Below are positions 60,023 through 64,000 of a stretch of 64,000 bases of DNA, in pieces (position 1 is the stretch's first letter; each line of letters begins with the position of its first letter). The notes under the pieces are model-generated. The model saw only the letters and a list, made by a program, of their open reading frames with translations. It was not told the DNA's origin and made no database searches. Location of the stretch: NCBI GenBank assembly GCA_032358165.1, contig JAALGY010000028.1, positions 248,001 to 312,000 of the forward strand, read 5' to 3'. Origin of the DNA: Diplosphaera chodatii (Eukaryota; Chlorophyta; Trebouxiophyceae; Prasiolales; Stichococcaceae). Both the position numbers and the translations under genes were made by a program.

Positions 60023-63000
60023 ATGGGAGTGCAAGGCCTGTGGACGCTGCTGGAGCCCGTCGGCCGCCGCGTCAACATCGAAGCGCTGTGCCACAAGCGC
60101 CTTGCAGTCGGTAAGGATCCATCCGATGCATTGGCTGCACTGGCTTGGAAGTGCACCATCATACACATGGCGGACTTGCGGTTCTGATCATGTCCCACCA
60201 GACTTCGGCATGGCGACATGCTGGGCGCACAGGCTGAGAGTGTACATGTTCGATCTCGCAGATGCGTCCATCTGGCTGGTGCAGTTCATCAAGGCCATGC
60301 GCAACCAGGAGGGCGACCTTGTCCGCAATGCCCACCTGCGCGGCTTCTTCAGCCGCATCTGCAAGTGAGACACGACCCTTCCGGCATCCTCCACTGCTCC
60401 CAAAATGCGCTGATTGGACACACCGTTGTCGATGAGGAGCAACATGTGCATGACGCAGAGCAGCTTCCAAAATGCGGTGTGGCAGATTCTATAGACGTCC
60501 TGCGGCGTGACTCAGCTCCGCTGTCTGAGACCAGGCCTATGCTGCAGGCTGCTGTTCCACCGGGTGCGGCCGGTGTTCGTGTTCGACGGTGGCACACCCA
60601 CCCTGAAGCGCCGCACGCTGATTGCGCGCCGCCGCCGCAAGGAGGCCGCCGGCGTGAAGCTGCGCAAGACCGCCGAGAAGCTGCTTCTCGCGCAGCTCAA
60701 GTGAGGCTTCCTCGCACGCACCACCAGGATTTGCGCAGCATGCGATGACACAGATAGTGTCAGGACAGCCAGAAAGATTGGCATGAGCCCAGAGTGCCAC
60801 CCTGTGAATGGCGAACCTCCTCTGGACTACAGAACACCTACTGGGCAAGGTGCTGCAACCAGAGTACGGCAGGCCATTCTTAGAGCCGTGGTGGCGCTGT
60901 GCAGGCAGCACGCGATCCGGGAAGCGACGGGGCGGGCGCAGCCGGCGCCCAAGCCCAAGCGGCGCACCAAGCGCAAGGGCACGGGGGCGGCGCCCTCCGA
61001 GGAGTGGCTCGTCCACCTGCAGCACGTGAGTCCACCAGTCTCTCGCCTCAGCCCTGCCGCTGCGGGTGCACAAAGGCGACAGCATCTTGATGGTGGCTGT
61101 TTGGCTTCGTGCACATAGGAGGACAGTACCTCTGTGCGGTGCAAAGGCATAGCTTCAAACTGTGTGTGACCCAGCAACAGGGTCCCACACATTTGCATCA
61201 CCAAGTTGCCATGCAGCGCTGCATCATATCTGGTATAACAGCACAGCCTGGCGCATCCACCTCAACCATCGTTCCGAAGTTGAAACATGCTTGTGGGCAA
61301 CTGAGAACACTCTCGCGAAGTGCTGAGCATGCTATGATGCAAGCACTGAGCAGGTGGGTTGCATGTTTTCCACTAGCAGTTGTCTTGTGATGCACATCTT
61401 AGGAACTGCATGCCGTCATGCAGTATCAGCATCACACTGCTGGGCTACTCGGCATTCGGTTTAGCCTGTGCGTCTTGACACCCCTAGACACCCAGTTGGC
61501 CGCAGCGAACAGCAAGGCACGGGCAGGTGTGTCTTTTGAAGGCAGCAGTGTACTCCATCTGCTGCTTCGCTCACACTATTAAACGCGATTGGCAGGTTGC
61601 CGACGCGGAAGCGGATGCGGCGGAGCGGCGGCAGGAAGCAGAGGGGACGGAGCTGCCGCTGGAGGCGGAGCGCACCCTGGGCGGTGGAGACGATGCTGCA
61701 GATGTGCCATCGGACGCCTTTGCCGCCGTGCGGGAGGCGCTCGCCCAGAAGAAGCCCAAGCGGCAGAGTAGCGGCAAGCCAGGTGCTCACGATACACACA
61801 CACTCCGTCGGCACAATGGAATATCAATTCATGACAGAATGCTCGGCCAAGTTGAGGTATGTCCTGAGCGGCCTGCGCCACTGGCATGCGTGCCATGGCT
61901 ATCAGTTACAGCACGTTTGCAAGCGGTAAATGTTTTGGCAGACTGCTTCATGTGTGAAACTCACGAGGCTGCTGACACAGATGGCTGACTGATGCAGGCG
62001 CCAGGCGGCGGGTGCAGTGGGACCCGTCCCTCAAAGAGGAGGAGGAGGCAGCCGAGGCTAGTGTCCCAGCAGTTGCCGGCGATGCAGGTCCCTGCGGCGA
62101 AGCAGGCCCCAGCAGCCAGGCCGACGCCCCCGATGCAGCCGGCCCCAGCAGCGGAGCCGGTCCCAAGCCGGAGGACGTGCTTGACTTGACTGGCGAAGGT
62201 GACGCAGCGCTGGCCGCGCAGCTGGAGGATGGTGAGGGTGATGACGAGGCTGCAGCGGAAGACGAGGCGGGGCCGTCCAGCGGCGCACGCCCCCGGCGCT
62301 CCGCTGCGGGGGGCTCGGCTTCGGCGGCTGCAGAACGCTTCCAGGTGCAGGGACTATGCCAACCTTTCAGTGTGTAGGCGGTACCAGCCTGCATTCTGTG
62401 TCAATATGCTTGTCGTCCCGCTGCAAGGATGCAAGGAGGCGTGATACATCAGGGTGATGGGCAGTGGTCCGGCACAGCTCTGTGCGGCGGGGCCACAGCC
62501 TGGAGGTTGGCAGCAGTGGCGGCCGTCATCCACCTGCTCTGATCGTGTGATCAGGCTGAGAGGGAGGCGCGCATGGAGCGCGATGCGCGGCGCGCCGCCG
62601 GGCTGCCGGCGGTCGAGCCGGGCGCTGAAGACGAGGATGAAGACTCGGACTCGGAGGAGATCCTGGACCTGGTGCCCGAGGTGCCACAATAGCTGTTGTG
62701 TCACATATTGGGGTTTGCTTACGCAGCATCTCGCATGCATGCTGACAGAATGGGAAGGTGTACACCTGAGATGCAGGTGTGTGTAGCAGACCCTACAGTT
62801 CAAAGTTACACAGCGGCATGCGATTCGATTTAGGAGATGCATATCTGGTGAGGCACCTCGGCAACGCGTTGACGGACTGCGCCGTTTCGCTGCAGGGCCA
62901 GGAGATGGACCCGGCAGTGCTGTCCACCTTTGCGCCGTCGGTGCAGTACGACATGCTGCTGAAGATGCGGGAGAGCACCACGGCGACCAACCGGGAGCGC

Positions 63001-64000
63001 TTCATGGAGCGCACGGGGAAGCCGCTGGACTTCTCCTCCTTCCAGATGCAGACGTTCCTGAAGGCCAGCAACTTCCGGTGCGCCCTGCTGTGTTGCTCTG
63101 GATCTCGACGTGCTGCCTGCATGCACCTAGAAGGCCATGGCGTGTAACGACTGCCAGATGCAGGCACTGAAGGCCTGCATGTGATCTTCAAGCTGCAAGC
63201 TATGGTCTATCACGGTCACGGGCCATTCGCACTCTCAGACGCTTCGCACACTGCTGTCACTTGCAGTACCGAGGAGAAGACGTATTCTGGCTGAGGCGTC
63301 ATTGGCCTTATGCCTATGTTCAGTGTTGATGAATGCCTGTCAAAACTGATATTTTGTGCGGATCTGCCCAGGCGGCAGCTGGACAGCGTCAGGAATGCAC
63401 TCTCTAGTGATGCGCCCGGCGGCATGCAGGTGATGCTGCGCACTAGGTTCCCAAAGTGAAGACGTGAGACGGCTGCATGATTGTCTCGGACAATTGGTCG
63501 AGTGTGAACATGAGAATCTGCCGTGCATGCCCGTGTTGGTGCCCGACATGGACGTGTCAGGCTCATGTTATCACATAATGAGACGGCTGCTCGGTGCAGG
63601 GTCGGCACATCGCGTCGGAGCAGGGGCGCGAGTACATCCTGCACGACGCGGTCGCTGCGGAGGCAGCAGACGCGGCTGCGGCGGAGCAGGCGGCGCGGGG
63701 CTCCCAGGAGCTGAAGCAGGACGACGAGGTGGCCGCCGCCCTGGACATCAGCTTCGAGCTGCCCAGCGGCGCCCTGACAGGTTATTAAATGTCTGATTCG
63801 TGTTGTGTCAATCACCCGCGTGTTGTGCACCCATACATTCGATGCTCGTCGAGTTGTGTTCTGATCGATCGCCAGCAGCATTCTACAGCAGTGCCAATCA
63901 ATGTCGTTCGTCGTCTGGGCACGGCCCTGTGCCCCATGGCATGCTGCCTGAGTGCCTAGGTTGCTGTGCTGCCTGCAACTTCAGCACGTCGACCCATGCA
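60023..64000 (+). CDS. XPG: XPG/RAD2/UVH3 structure-specific DNA repair endonuclease (N-terminal part, continues past window)
   Basis: Makes the 3' incision in nucleotide excision repair and helps TFIIH-linked repair in the nucleus. Exons: 60023-60110, 60262-60364, 60548-60700, 60905-61025, 61596-61782, 61998-62344, 62555-62680, 62896-63077, 63372-63429, 63600-63780, then the window ends (515 codons seen). The XPG-N nuclease half is unmistakable: [64 protein letters not shown] and [12 protein letters not shown], with the metal-binding Asp residues present. The long spacer follows, with acidic, low-complexity stretches ([13 protein letters not shown]) and the XPG-specific block [20 protein letters not shown] with [15 protein letters not shown], then SEQGREYIL. 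The XPG-I domain should lie beyond 64000. The last donor (GTTATT at 63781) is weak. Confidence 0.94.

Overview
This window is nuclear DNA of an intron-rich, GC-rich eukaryote, most likely a green alga (Chlorophyta). Every gene model is a chain of short GC-rich exons joined by introns of roughly 100-700 bp with GT..CAG ends. No operons, ribosome-binding sites, tRNA/rRNA genes, CRISPR arrays or recognisable mobile elements were seen. The gene content fits a green alga: a plant-type allantoate amidohydrolase, a hydroxyproline O-arabinosyltransferase/serine galactosyltransferase-like enzyme, a LanC-like protein, a Yippee protein, PIG-K and XPG. Species and class are not determined. Exon coordinates were derived by hand from splice-site phase and family conservation. 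In every complete model the summed exon lengths are a multiple of three.

Layout. 1-2682 (+): 3' part of an NMN/NaMN adenylyltransferase (NAD synthesis). 3050-7419 (+): a TPR domain fused to a CobW/ZNG1-type metallochaperone GTPase. 7848-10850 (-): a protein with four CxxC...CxxC zinc-ribbon-like repeats. 11087-13604 (+): a predicted mitochondrial protein built of two copies of an exon-pair module. 13874-15039 (+): an unrecognised charged protein. 15998-21427 (-): a LanC-like protein. 21949-24750 (-): PIG-K, the GPI transamidase protease. 25021-29721 (+): the HPAT/SERGT-like glycosyltransferase. 30520-34438 (+): allantoate amidohydrolase. 35273-38823 (+): an alpha/beta hydrolase. 39744-40650 (-): Yippee. 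41114-43142 (+): a LEA-like protein with a mitochondrial presequence. 44367-49204 and 51817-55959 (both -): two tandem paralogues with an N-terminal Myb/telobox domain and C-terminal ankyrin repeats. 57776-58908 (-): a conserved-looking unknown. 60023-64000 (+): N-terminal half of XPG/RAD2, running off the window.

How the genes relate. They are a mixed set of housekeeping genes (NAD, metal delivery, GPI anchoring, purine-nitrogen recovery, wall glycosylation, DNA repair), not one pathway. Several pairs are divergent and probably share promoter regions (10850/11087, 24750/25021, 40650/41114). The most unusual material is the tandem Myb-ankyrin pair, the zinc-ribbon repeat protein, the two-module mitochondrial protein, a raised share of GC-AG introns, and several perfect short inverted repeats at a start codon, a stop codon, 3' splice sites and inside introns.
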